Shown: one piece after another, positions 1-12,557 of the stretch
Position numbering within the stretch: position 1 is the first letter of the stretch
Layout: every line of letters starts with the position of its first letter
From: Petrosia ficiformis
Taxonomy: Eukaryota > Porifera > Demospongiae > Haplosclerida > Petrosiidae
DNA: 64,000 bases
Direction of reading: 5' to 3'
Assembly (NCBI GenBank): GCA_947044365.1
Contig: OX345636.1
Location: forward strand, 34,663,212 to 34,727,211
Translations under genes and position numbers: made by a program
Notes under the pieces: model-generated
The model's input: only the letters and a program-made list of their open reading frames with translations
Told to the model about the DNA's origin: nothing
The model's database searches: none

Positions 1-48
<48 letters not shown>
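1..48. repeat. (TA)n microsatellite at window edge
   Basis: Uninterrupted alternating TA from the first base; its true left end lies outside the window. Similar (AT)n tracts occur at about 921-971, 2450-2510, 4306-4440, 39305-39445 and 41578-41640. Confidence 0.95.
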
Positions 49-50
<2 letters not shown>

Positions 51-927
51 TTAACTAGAGAATGTAGATAAAGTCAATAGCATTCTTTGTTATTATGGCT
101 AGTAGGGCCATCCTATCTCTTTCAATCTTGCAACAGACACATAAGGTACAAAATTTAGTTTTTCACACCTGTTGTTTAAAAGAATCACCATGTTGGAGTA
201 AGAGGTCCACCTATGTCCAAATACAGCAAGTGAAACCCTTCGCGTTTGCTTCTTTATAGTTAACAAAGATCTGTGTACTTAGACTGCAATGAGGCTCAGC
301 ACTTGCTTCTTCAGTCGAGTACACAGAAAGGCAGAGACCTTAGTACCATCAGCAATGATTGATACATAGTCATCACAAAGCAATTGTAGGGACACTTTTT
401 TCTCAATATATCTTGTTTTTAATTTATAGTCATGATGAGGAAATGATTTACAGAGATACGTTGGAGGCCAGGAGAGATCTTATAACAAAAGATTACAAGG
501 TCATTATTTTTTTTACAAAAACATATATAATATATAATTTATATATATATATAGAAGTTTATTATATATAATTATATATATAGCTAAAAATTGAATAGTT
601 ACCAGTTACTCATTATTTGTGTCTTTGAAACTATTCTTCCACACAAACTTTGCACCTGATGCAATGGATGGCATATGGGTTTTAAGATTTACCTCAAAAC
701 ATCTGAAGAAATAGATTTCGAAAATGATAGGTCCAACAGTCATGAAAGTGAAATTGTTCCTGAAATACTTTTAAAAATGGTATGTGGCATTTCAGGTACT
801 TGGTGTTATAGACCTGGTACCAAAGGAGACAGGGATACTTTGAGGATATTTATACCTGACTATATTACCATTTCCTCCCTTTAGCAGGTCTGCAGAGATA
901 GCATGTGGTGTTTTCAAAGGTATATAC

Positions 928-974
<47 letters not shown>

Positions 975-1039
975 ACGTAGAGTAACTTGAATAAGAGAAT
1001 ACAATTAAAACAATTAGATATAGCTACATACACTAAAGA
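49..1039. other. Stretch without a recognisable gene
   Basis: AT-rich sequence with an (AT)n tract near 930-970. Two short open frames (359-571 and 675-884, +) have no recognisable domain. The second looks less low-complexity and could be an exon of an unknown gene, but I see no linked exons. Confidence 0.5.
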
Positions 1040-1679
1040 TTCTGCATGTAGCAGGGAGGGACCCAGGACCAAGATGTGAAGGATGTGGATAGATGGATGA
1101 AGATTAAACAACAGGTGATTCTTGTTCTTCTATGTGCACTGTTCCCATCCATGACCATGTAATTCATGCATATCATATTAATAATTCCGTTTGTCTATCA
1201 TGTTAATTTGCATATTGTTTCTTCTCTCAACCAGAAAACTCTACTTGCTACCTCCCTGTCCATCTAACCACTCTCTCTCTACCTCATCGCATCTATACTT
1301 CAATAAGAGGTAAGTTATGTCTCCATACTCTTTTCTATATTCTATACTTTCTTCTTAAATATTATTTAATTGTGAACAGTGTATTCACTATTTTTCCTTA
1401 CTGCACAGGTCTGTTTCTGATGATTTCGAGGTTTCTTCTGGTGTTCTCTTCCTGGAATTTGGATGCTCATTTGTTCTAATCACTCCTCTCAGCCAGGGTT
1501 GGCCATGCCACCCTTTTTTCTTTTTCTTTGAATCACTAGATCCAGCCCCGTGTGAGGCAGTTCCAGTACATCCGGTTTAGCTCGTCCAGTGTTCCAGTTA
1601 CAGTCTAACTACCTATATCCAGTTCCAGTCTACTTCTTCCAGTGCTCCAGTTCCAGTCCACTTCATCCTAGGACCATCC

Positions 1680-1850
1680 CCAATGGGATTTCTCTTCTGC
1701 AAGGACTCATCTTCATTGGGATTTCTCTTCGGCAAGGACTCATCTTCATTGCTATTTCCCTTTGGCAAGGACTCATCTTCATTGGGATTTCTCTTCTGCA
1801 GGGACTCATCTTCATTGGGATTTCCCTTCTGCAAGGACTCACCTTCATTC
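1680..1850 (+). repeat. Minisatellite, ~30-bp unit
   Basis: About five to six units of a GGGATTTCTCTTCTGCAAGG-type core followed by ACTCATCTTCATT. It stays open in several frames, which creates spurious ORFs on both strands. The same unit is found at 32877-32950, 34860-34955 and 44690-44750, each inside a copy of the larger dispersed repeat. Confidence 0.9.
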
Positions 1851-2029
1851 GTTGCTTATTCATCTCAACGGCAGTTAGTTCTTTGAAACAATTGTATTGT
1901 GTTCTTTTTTTTGTGTGTGTGTGTGTGTGTATGTGTATTTCAGTTGTATTTTTTGTTCAAATGTTGCATTTTTCAATATAATAGTAAATTATTGTCAAAT
2001 TTTAAGGAAATGTTAGTAATAATAATTTA

Positions 2030-2459
2030 ATTTTTTTTATTTTCGATTCGTAAGAATAGTAAGTAAATTTGATCTATTACAGTTGAAAGCCTATTATTAA
2101 TTTTGCTTGTATTAAATAAATATATGTAATAACCTATTTTTATTAATCTTTAATTTTCTTTATTTTCGATTGGTAAGTATAATAATTAAATTTGTTCTAT
2201 CACAGTAGAAAGCCTACGATTAATTATGCTTGTATTAAATACACTAGTGCATTCTTTAATTTTCGATTGGTAAGTATAATAATCGAAATTGTCTATTACA
2301 GTTGAAAGCCTATGATTAATTATGCTTGTATTAAATATATATACTAGTCTACTTTTAATTTCTTTATTTTCGATTGGTAAGTATAATAATTAAGTTTGTT
2401 CCATCACAGTAGAAATCCTACGATTAATTACGCTTGTATTAAATATATACATAATTATA

Positions 2460-2492
<33 letters not shown>

Positions 2493-2640
2493 AATATATA
2501 TATACTAGTCTAGTTTTCTTAATCTTTAATTTTCTATATTTTGGATTCGTAAGAATACTAATTAAATTTAGTCTATTACAGTGGAAAGCCTATGATTACT
2601 TATGTTTGCATTGAATATAGTAGTCTATTTTTCTTAATCT
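2030..2640 (+). repeat. Tandem array with GTAAG...ACAG cores
   Basis: Five diverged units. Each contains a 32-33 nt stretch that starts GTAAG and ends ACAG, at 2050-2082, 2173-2205, 2270-2301, 2377-2409 and 2549-2581. Each core is followed by (T/G)(G/A)GAAA(G/T)CCTA and a block ending TGTATTAAAT or similar. Related units lie at 33140-33480 and 44985-45650. Confidence 0.85.
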
Positions 2641-3756
2641 TTTATCTTCTGTCAATACCATTGACTACCTATAATGTTAATGTTCTTTTTATGAAACCTT
2701 CTTCTTTTCCTAATATAATCCAATGAATTAACTAAGTACTATCATTTTCGATTGTATTTCATTGGATTTTAATGAACTAATTTCTTTCTTTTTCGAGTAG
2801 CTAGCTATAATTCTCGAGACTAATTTCAAATTATCATTCTTGAAAATATTTCGAATTAGCTAGCTATCACTTTTTCGTTATAATTATTAGATACACTATT
2901 TTGGATATAATTTGTTTTCTAATTCGACTGGTTTATTATTATCATTTTAAAAGAAATCATCATCAATGCTACCACTTGATGCATGCATCCCTCCGGCAAA
3001 GTAATTTTTCAAAGTCAACAGTATTCTGTTCGGTTTTTGTACGTTATGAAGTAAAAAAGAAAAGCATTGTACATAATAATAATTATTATTTTAGACATCT
3101 ATACAATATATTTTGAAATATTACAATTAATAATTAATTGCTTGCAGCATCCTCATGCACCCTGCACACGCCTCCCTCGCGAGGATGGGTGCAGGCATGC
3201 ACCCATCCTTGAAATCAAGTCTATACATCACAAAAACATCAATATCCATCCCGTTCCTCTCTCTTTTAATTTATTAATTTATTAATTTATTTTTAAAGTA
3301 CGTTAAGCTAACTTCAAAGTAACATCAAAGGGCGGACACTTGAGTCAAAGCACCGCTAGACCACATCCAACAAAGCGTGGGCGTTTTGAACAATAGAATG
3401 CCGACATGCCGCCACCTCATTGGTATATTCTCGTAATCTACAGTAATTTGGGGTGTGGTAACACCAAAACCCATCCAGTCAATGCAGTGAAATTTAGTAA
3501 TAGGTGATGTACTTGATGTATAGTATTGCCCTCGGCGCTACAAATACACTACTACATAACTAGTAAGTACTCTTATATACCACTAACTGAGACTTCCTTG
3601 TATGTACAAAATTATTTATTTGTCATTTCATATTTAATTTTGATACATGTATCTTTTGCCACCACGAAGACTCGTGCAGTCAGCAGCACATTCGATAGCA
3701 GTACATTCAGTGTCAAAACCGCCTATATTGCATTACTGTGGTTGTGAGGAATTCGG

Positions 3757-6700
3757 ATGAAGGTGGGGCTCGGTGGAGCTCGTGCAGAACGGATGATGCA
3801 AATGCACCATTCAACAACAGAAAAGTAGGTGTTGATAGATTGATTGTATCAAACAGTCTATGAATAGATATATACAATTGTTTATCCAAGTGCTCTGTAA
3901 AGCTCTATAAAGCTCTTTAATTATCGGCTTCCATCCTACTTTCATGAGAGCAATAAAACAATATTAGTATGGTATGTTTGCTATCACAATGTGTATTTCA
4001 TATTAGTCCTATTATACATACTGCATTATGAATTTTGCCAGGCCCGTGGGAGGAAATTCAATTTCAGTGCTGAAAAGCTACGGCAAACAATTGTCTTGTT
4101 TGGTTTACCACCAAAGAAATGTAGGGGATCACTTGTAGCACCTGGTGGTTATTGGGTAGTCATAGCCAGGAATGTAAATGATATACTTAAACCATCTCAA
4201 GGTTTAATTAAAGCTATATATAACTACTGGCACCTGAATGTGAACAATATCCAAGATTCAGTGAAAGAGGTTTTAGTAAGTCTCAGTTAAATACTTGAGT
4301 AAATAAATATATATATATATATAATTATATATATATATATAATTATTTACTCAAGTATATAATTATATATATATATATATTATATATTTATATAATTATA
4401 TAAATTGTATATATACATATATATATGTATAATTGTTTATAGTCAAGTTCAGAATTGAAGAATACTTGTAGTGACGACGCTACATCTGAATCCATGGTAA
4501 CTACTATATTTTTCAATTTGAAAACTGTGATTCTGTCTATTCTATGCATGTTTTACTACAGATGTCTCCGGAACTTAATGCTACCAGTAAAGCAGCCATC
4601 AACTCTACTGAGGTAGAACTTAAAATGGCATTATAATTATTATTATACAAAATTAAATGCAGAAGCCCCAATCAATTGAGGATCCATCTGAAACTTTCAA
4701 GAATTCAGAAAATGAGCACCGTTTGTTTTGTAAATGTGAATTGCCATATGACAGTGAGAGGCGTGCTATTTACCATTATGCTTATACTTAAAGTGTTATA
4801 ACTATATTCAGGTGTATGATATTGTGTGATTTTTGTCTTGGTTTCTATCACACTGACTGCATTGGTATTGATGATGAATTTGCTACTTCTATTGAGACTT
4901 ACAAATGTAATGATTGCCTTACAAAAGGTACTAGTGTCCCAACGTATGAAGAAGGTAAACAACTGCGAATCTATATATCACTGTAAAACATTTTAGTTAT
5001 GTGTAAATATAGATAAAACTGTCAGCCGCCTAATTAAACTTGCAACAGGAGATGTAGAGAAAGAGGTTAGAAGTCTTGATGCTATATAATTATGCTATGA
5101 TAATGATTTTATTTAAAGGATATTACCAATAGACTTCCTTATCACTTATCTACCCCTGTAACTTGGGTTGAGAGTAAACTGAGGGTTAGTATAGCTTTTA
5201 TTTGATGGATTAATTTACTTATGCAAACAATAGGAAGTGAGTAGCCAAGAAAGTGAGAAATACTTTGTAGCTTCAGTGCCTTCAGTCACATCTTGTCATA
5301 TCTTACGATTCATGGAGTGTTCTGCAAAGTAGTGTAGATTGGCATGAAGTTATACTTAAGGAATTGAATAAGGCTAATCCATACTGCTGCTATTCATTCA
5401 GGAACAAGTGGCTAAAGAAGCCAGAGTCAAGAAAGTCTTCTCTCATTGTGTTTAGATGTGCTGGTGCTTGTTCATTTCAAACATGTCCTGTGAAGTTTAA
5501 AGTTGAAGTTTATTCTTTCAGTGACACCGATCCCAACATAAAATTAGAAATATACATGCTATCAAACTTTGTTAAACATAAGAAGGGAGACAAGAAATCA
5601 CGATTTATTCGAGGAAATAAGAGGTTGAAAGTTGCTGAAGAGTTAGAATTTCAGTCACATTGTACAGTAAAAAGTATTGCAAGTTATCACAAAATGAATT
5701 AGAGTCTGGAAAGAGACAAAGTAGGGAGTAGTCCTGAGGTGATTAGGAAGATAAGTTCCGAATCTAAACAGAGAAAGTTGCCTCATCCTAATCTGATAAC
5801 ATCTCTTCATCTTCTAAGTGAAGAGATGACTGATACAACTACTAATCAACCAATTCGCTGCTACATCCAACGAATTACTGCCTTCCCCTTTTCATTAATT
5901 TTGTACACTGAGCAAGGTGTTCGTTTATATCACCACCTGGCTAGAGATTCAACTGTTTTCTGTGATGCCACAGGTACTGTTGTGTCACTGAAAGGTGCAC
6001 CAGAATTTGGTGATAAAAAAGTTCTCTATTATTCATTAGTACTAAGCAACAGTAAACCCAAGCAACCACCTGTTGCAGTTGCAGAATTCATTTCAACAGA
6101 ACACTCAGTTCTTGCCATATCTCACTTCATAGAATGCTTTAGACGTTCTGAGGGTTTACTGTATGGGTATAAGAACATTATTATACCCAAACATGTGGTG
6201 ATTGACAGAAGTTTGGTGTTGCTTTTAAGTTTTCTTCGTGTTTTCAACCTAGAAACTCTGTCAGATTATTTGAACTGTTGCTTTCGCATAGTTAATGGCT
6301 GTTCCAATGACAGATCAGACTATGACAAGCTTCTTGTCCATGCATGTATTAGTCATGTTATGAAGAGTGCTCACCTGGACATATATAAGATATTGTAAGT
6401 GAATTTATTACATTTTAACTTGTAACTATAACATCTCTTCATATCTTAGCACATCTAAGGAAGCATATCAGTTTGCCATGTTCTCTTTTTCCCTCCTTGT
6501 CAATGCCAGCAATCTGGAGGCGCTCATTTGTTATTTAAAGCACTCTTATAGTGTATTTGGATCACACTATGTTGACCAGGATGTTGGAAAATCATTCACA
6601 TACTTACAGGAGGAATTTAAAAAGATAGGTAAGATTGATGATGGTAGAGTAGAAGTTCTGTACACTGAAGAGGAGGCCAATGATGAAGAGGAACAAAGAA

Positions 6701-9700
6701 CTGAAGATGATGAAGAGCAGATGATCTTAACAGGAAACAGAAAACCATTTCTCCCATACATCAACAAAAGATTGGAGAAGAGTGTAATACTATGCAATAA
6801 TGCTACATTCCCTGAAAATAATTTGTACCAGCCTAAGTATCGAGAAATTTTGGAGAAAAAATGGATTGGGTTAATACCATTTTGGACAAGCATTATGCGT
6901 GGTATGCCCTTCTAGATCATTTTGAATTATATAATTTTATATCCTCATCCTTAAGGTGATCCTTGCCGTTACCTGAACTGGACGAGTGCAACTGAGGTAA
7001 TAGTGATAATCAAGCAAATATATAAATGTGAAACTTGTCTACTGTGCAGCTTGTCTAATGTACAACTCCATTGATATCATTATATATCACTTACCAATTA
7101 ATAATTTTTCACTTAATTCCTACAGAAAGAATATATTCTTCATCGTACTTCAGGAACTATTGAGGCTTGGAATCTCATTGTGAAAAAAACAGATCACCCT
7201 AAACACAGGCTGTGGCCAGACCTTTTTATAAAAGACCACCACAAGGTTTTGGTTGGGCGCCAATTATCATTTATTGATAGCTTACCCTTTAAAAGCAAAC
7301 ACAAGTTGTTAAAGGTACTTCATTATGATAACAAGACTATATAATTAACATCTCAATCTGTTTTTTTTTTTCAAATTTACCATGCATAGAAAAGGAAAGG
7401 AAAACAACCAAATCCTCTGAAAGAAATGTGGTCAAAAAGGGCAAAAAAAGATATTTTACCAGTTCCTAATAAAGGGTTTTATCAGCAACCACCTACTAAG
7501 GAGTATAGCTTAATGTAAAATATTTGTAATATTTATGTAATGTACATTTATTGTGTTATTTACACAATTAGGCCGAAACATGATGATACCACAATTTCTT
7601 CTGATGAAGATGTGATTGTTTTAGGTATGTGAAGTAAATGTTGTACATGTTTTGTAATTGTCCTTTCAATCCACATATATAAATATTGCATCAAAGATAA
7701 TTCTGTTTGTAAAGAAAGTGAGTGGAAGGTAATGTTTCATTACAAAAGTATATTTCATTTGTATGTAATATCATTATTATTGTTTGCCCTTTCAAGGCTG
7801 TTTGTCCTACATCCAATGTTATCACAGTTAAGCGTGTCAACAACAATGGGTTATCTAATTCTCCTTCAACTATGATCTGTTGGTTAAATGCAATATTACA
7901 GCTTTTAGATGTTACTTCCCTTCCTGTATTTCTTACAGGTACAAGATAACTATTATTGCTATTTATTAAAAATAATGAGCTTACTATTATATAGGCATTC
8001 CCATGAATGACTTGTCCACACAACAGAAAGAATATCTACATATCGTGAAATAAATGCGTTGTGGTACAGTTACTGCTGATTCTTCAAGGCTATCTGTTAG
8101 TTATGTCTGCTTCAGTGATGGCATAATATGTATATATAACTTATCACACTGTTTTGTCTCTAAACATTAGTCCTACCTTACTGATGGTACTGGTCAACCT
8201 GGTGGAGATGTAATAGAAGGTCTATCTAGCTTGGTTGATATGATGATTTGTGGAACCAAAGTTAGCTATCACATGTGAAACTGTTAATTGAGTAGTTAAC
8301 CTTTATAATTAATGTATAGCATATTCCAGGCAGTCATTCAATATCTGAAACTGAAATAGCAAGGACTGGTAGATGTGATCAATGTCATTGTAAAGAAAAG
8401 TCACATTTATTATATTATTTTAATTCTGTGTATTTTGTATATTTAGAGCGTAGAAGAAAGTGTTGTTTACAATACACTTAGTTTATCTCTAGCTCCTTTC
8501 ACCTCTATATCAATTTTTTTTGCTACATCATTGCAGACATTATACTTTTCTAAATTGGAATTACATAATAGGTCAATTTGCTACTTATATTGACTGCATT
8601 AATGATTCCCTATTTCGTCAACAGGCGATGTCCACACTGTGACATTCCATTCATTGTTAATGGAAGTGTCACAAGATGTCCAGACTTTTTACTACTTCTT
8701 GTACCTCGGTTACATGTACAGTCCAATGAAAGTCAATATATTAATACCGTCATAAGTGTTGAAAGGTGATGATTTCGTTACGACAAAGCATTGCCAAATA
8801 CATACTTGCTGTTTGTTTTTTTTTGTTGCTTTTTTTACAGAAATTTGAACAACTGGACACAAACTAATTCATACAGCTACACGCTTCTGGGAGCAAGTGT
8901 GAGTTATTGTGTGATTATACAAGCAAATTCATGGCTTTGCTTTAATAATTTATAAAACTTGATTCTTTTCAGATATACCATGTTGACTACTTCCACTGTA
9001 AGAACATTTTCTTTACACTGATACTGTTACAATTCCTTCAATTAGATACAACAATAATTTGGAACGGGTATGGATGGACTTCATACTCTGACACGAAGGT
9101 TGAGGAAATGGGATCAAATTATCATACATCTCCATTTGTTCAGGTACTTCAACAATAGTGTTTACAATAATTCAAAGTACTCATTTCTGACCGTCATAAA
9201 TTATAGAAAAATATCACTGTACTCTTGTATTCCTCAAACACACACTCAAAGGTATATAAAACATACTTTTGTAACATAGCTCCTTATAATTTTATAAATT
9301 ACGCTGCAGTCTTTCATAAAATGCTTACACACCAATCAATATTACAAGACATTGAAAGATCCAAGTTACTTGTATAGTTAATAGCAGTGAATCAATTACT
9401 TTCATTTTCTCCCTTAGTGTGAAATTTTTGATGAAAGAATAATTTCAAATGAGGTATTTAATCTTTTACTAGTTTCACTGCTAAATTAAAATTATTTTGT
9501 TACATTAGATTGATCAGTGTAACTCTGACAAGAAGTGGTTTTCAGCAAACGTAAGCTTTTCCATGCAAAGCTCTATAATAATTGTTTTTTGAATTGAATT
9601 GGATCTTGCAGATTATATCAAAGTACATGAAACTACTTGTCAGTCACTTTCCAGAGGTTAGTAGTGGATATGCCCTGGAACAGAATCTGAACAATGAATT

Positions 9701-11290
9701 AGAATAATTATATATTGATATATAGGAAATCCATGCTTTTGATCCAGTATTTTTGCCAAAATTGATAGCAACAGGATATTCTGGTGTTAAAAATTTTGCT
9801 AAGGTACTGAAAATAATTATTAAACTAATTCATGTTAATTTGCATATCACTTCAATGCAGAAGGTGGATATATTCTCTAAAAATATGGTGTTTTTTCCAA
9901 TTCACATTACAGCACATTGGATATTGACAGTGAATGTATATACAGTTTAATATGAAATGTTAGATTGTGACTTACTGCAGGTTGCAGGTATTAAAAAAAA
10001 AGTGCTGTACTATATTGATCATTTGCATGGCTTTAATCCACACGTTACAAATTGGTTATGGTATGGTTAACATTCTACATATGCCTCCATTAACTGGTAC
10101 AAATTCAGGTATTATTTGCATGAAGAATCGCTTAATGCTTCAGGAATCACATTAAACAGAAATGAATGGAGTGTTTGTGATTCACAGGCAAGTCATGACA
10201 CATCCAACCATAATGAAGAACTCGGAAATCATTTCATCTGCTTTATTCAGATTATCAATGTTCCAATACAAACGAATGGTTATGATTGTGGTGTTTTCTT
10301 GTGTATGGTAAGTTTAATTTCTTATGGTACACACATGTATGTGAGCAACACAATATTCCATTATTAGGCTGCAAAGTGTTTTGCATTTAAAAGAAGACTT
10401 ACATATACCCAGGTTTTATACGATGATAGTAATATTATGCACTTATAAACATAATTAAATTTACAGAATGATACAATTCTTGCTAGAAGCTTAATTTACA
10501 CTGAGTTTAAAAAGGGTCACATAGTTGATAAGGTTGGTGAAACTAGTTCCAGGATTCAGCATTCATCAGGTAAGTTCTTAGCTTTCTTTAGTAATTTAGA
10601 TTTGTTTGTTATTATCTTTGCCCCACTCAGATGAAAGTTCTGACGAATCTATCTTTCCCCCAGTAAACTTCAGTACAACTTCCTCTGGAATAAATCCAGT
10701 TTTACAATCAATTGACTCATCTCAATCATCGCTCTGTTCTGATGATATTGACTGTGGTGATCTATGGCAATGTAAATTTGATAATAATTTTTGTTTACTT
10801 AAACATAAATGTTGCTTTAATCCAACTGAAGTTGAAACTGATCCCGAGGGAGATGGAATGCTGGTTCCAGATTTTAGAAACGAATTTTCTCCAGCTGATG
10901 AAGATGAGGAGCTCTTTACTATACCTTGGGGAAAGAGACTTACATAAAACATTACCCAAAGTTAAATAGACCATCAGATAAGTGAGTTTTCAAACTTAAT
11001 ATTATACAACACTTAATACACTGACTGCTCATAAATTACAGAGACAAAGTATTTAACAGAAACTTTTTACGCACTACTATCAAGAGTTTTGAGGTATGAC
11101 TCTATATATATGTTATCAAATATGTTACAGATAATCAATTATTTGATTTCAAGCCAACCGTTAGGCTATTATATTCAGGGGGTTATATCAGTACCTATGT
11201 CAATGTGGAGGTGGAAAAACATGTTCGCAGGCTGGTAGTACACCTGAATATGTGGCCAATTGATCTGCAAGATATGGTGACTGATGTGTA
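3757..11290 (+). pseudogene. PHD / DDE transposase-like / USP-like / Ulp1-like protein gene
   Basis: A multi-exon gene with short introns. Early exons with matching phases: 4042-4275, 4443-4496, 4561-4611, 4663-4760, 4812-4954. The first exon (ATG at 3757) is uncertain. Visible domains in order: PHD finger (FCKC..., then CDFCLGFYHTDCIGI... CNDC, 4730-4925); an RNase H-like DDE core (VFCDATGTVVS near 5957, VVIDRSLVLLLSFL near 6197, HVMKS near 6355, SGTIEAWNLIVKK near 7155); a USP-like domain (Cys box GLSNSPSTMICWLNAILQ near 7850, zinc-ribbon CPHC near 8630, His box YFHYTTIIWN near 9050); a Ulp1-like domain (His in ITAHWILTV near 9905, Asp in YYIDHLHG near 10010, Cys in QTNGYDCGVFLC near 10270). 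An acidic tail follows. Lesions: a frame change near 5300, in-frame TAG at 5700 and TAA at 8051. It is probably a decayed transposon, or a domesticated one. I found no terminal repeats and cannot name the superfamily (KDZ/Zisupton-like is possible). Confidence 0.75.
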
Positions 11291-11639
11291 GTCACATTCC
11301 TATAAAAATAAATAATGATATTACTCACATTTACAGAGGATGAAATTGTGTACTACTTACAGGGAATACAAAGTGATATTTACAAAAACTCAACAACTTC
11401 ATTGACTCAACAAACAAAGTTCATCATAATACCAGAAGTGAAAAGATCACATTTACTATGATAATTAATATTCTATCTATTTCACAGATACTAACAGAAT
11501 TAATAAGGGTGAAATATACTATTAAGTATGATGAGGCTGTCTACTTTTTTTTACAAAGAAAATTACCAAAATTATAAAACAAAAATTGTGAAATTATAGT
11601 CTTCATTTGTTTTTCAGTTTTGTCAAAAACACATATAAG

Positions 11640-11905
11640 GAGTGGTTATGAAACATAACTGTGGTCAATGTAATCTCATATGAAGTTTAAACATTTTTGG
11701 TGAGTAGATGAAGTTTGACCACACCTACAGTTTCGTCAAAAACGAGTCAAATACGGAAGGTCACACATGAAATGTCCCATTACTCATTTTTGACGAGATT
11801 TAGGGAGTGGTTATGAAACATAACTGTGGTCAATGTAATCTCATATGAAGTTTAAACATTTTTGGTGAGTAGATGAAGTTTGACCACACCTACAGTTTCG
11901 TCTAA
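11640..11905. repeat. Direct repeat pair, ~98 bp
   Basis: The block GAGTGGTTATGAAACATAAC... ending CCTACAGTTTCGTC occurs at about 11640-11732 and again at about 11807-11905, nearly identical, about 75 bp apart. The spacer contains AAAACGAGTC and TTTTTGACGAG, so the ends may be part of a small mobile element. It lies just 3' of the PHD/DDE/Ulp1 gene. Confidence 0.8.
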
Positions 11906-11924
11906 ATTATATAAAATTTTACAC

Positions 11925-12258
11925 ATAATAATTATATATAATTATGTAATTATTATATTACAAAAATTGTAACATCTTTATAATAATTATAAAGATATGT
12001 TACAATTATATGTATGTACATGCACACATGTATGTATATAATTATATTTATAATTATTATAAATATAATTATATATATATATGCATACATACATATTTTA
12101 TAATATATATTACATTTATATATATACATAATCATATATATATATATATGTATGTATGTATATAATTATGTTTATATATATATTATACATAATCATATAT
12201 ATTATATTTATATATAATTATACATAATCATATATATATATATATATATGTATGTATA

Positions 12259-12312
<54 letters not shown>

Positions 12313-12360
12313 ATCATATATATATATATATATATAATTATATACAACACATGTACATAT
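11925..12360. repeat. AT-rich low-complexity tract
   Basis: Long run of TATAATTAT, (TA)n and TATGTATG motifs with many local palindromes. It separates the PHD/DDE/Ulp1 gene from the RPL8 fragment. Short ORFs here are low-complexity artefacts. Confidence 0.9.
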
Positions 12361-12557
12361 ATTTACACTGTACTTAGATTTAACAGCAGACTGGATTTAT
12401 CAGCATACTTTATCAGCAGACTGGCAACACATTCGCACAGGGCAGCACAGGGCATCACATTCGCACAGCATTCTTGTTCTTGCCAAAATTAGTGTGGTTT
12501 ATAGACACGCCTACAGAATGTGTAGCTAAATTGAATGTGCTGCTAGCTTCACTAACG

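Larger units (their letters stand above)
1040..3671 (+). repeat. Dispersed composite repeat, copy A (longest copy)
   Basis: Blocks of this segment recur at 32790-34070, 34125-35150 and 44690-46441 plus 50352-50565. In order it holds: a unique-looking 5' part (1040-1560); a short CAGTTCCAGTCTAC-type minisatellite (1560-1670); a roughly 30-bp minisatellite built on GGGATTTCTCTTCTGCAAGG (1680-1850); a (GT)n tract (about 1908-1932); a tandem array of units with intron-like cores (2030-2640); an AT-rich part; a short hairpin (3182-3209, stem AGGATGGGTGC); and a conserved tail (3300-3530). It ends with a few bases matching the 3' end of the RPL8 fragments. No transposase is encoded. The family is unidentified and may be a non-autonomous DNA element. 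Confidence 0.75.

Noticed and set aside
1589..1981. 130-codon ORF with GISLLQGLIF repeats, and similar ones at 32694 and 34730
   Set aside because: Translation of the ~30-bp minisatellite and GT tract in the dispersed repeat.
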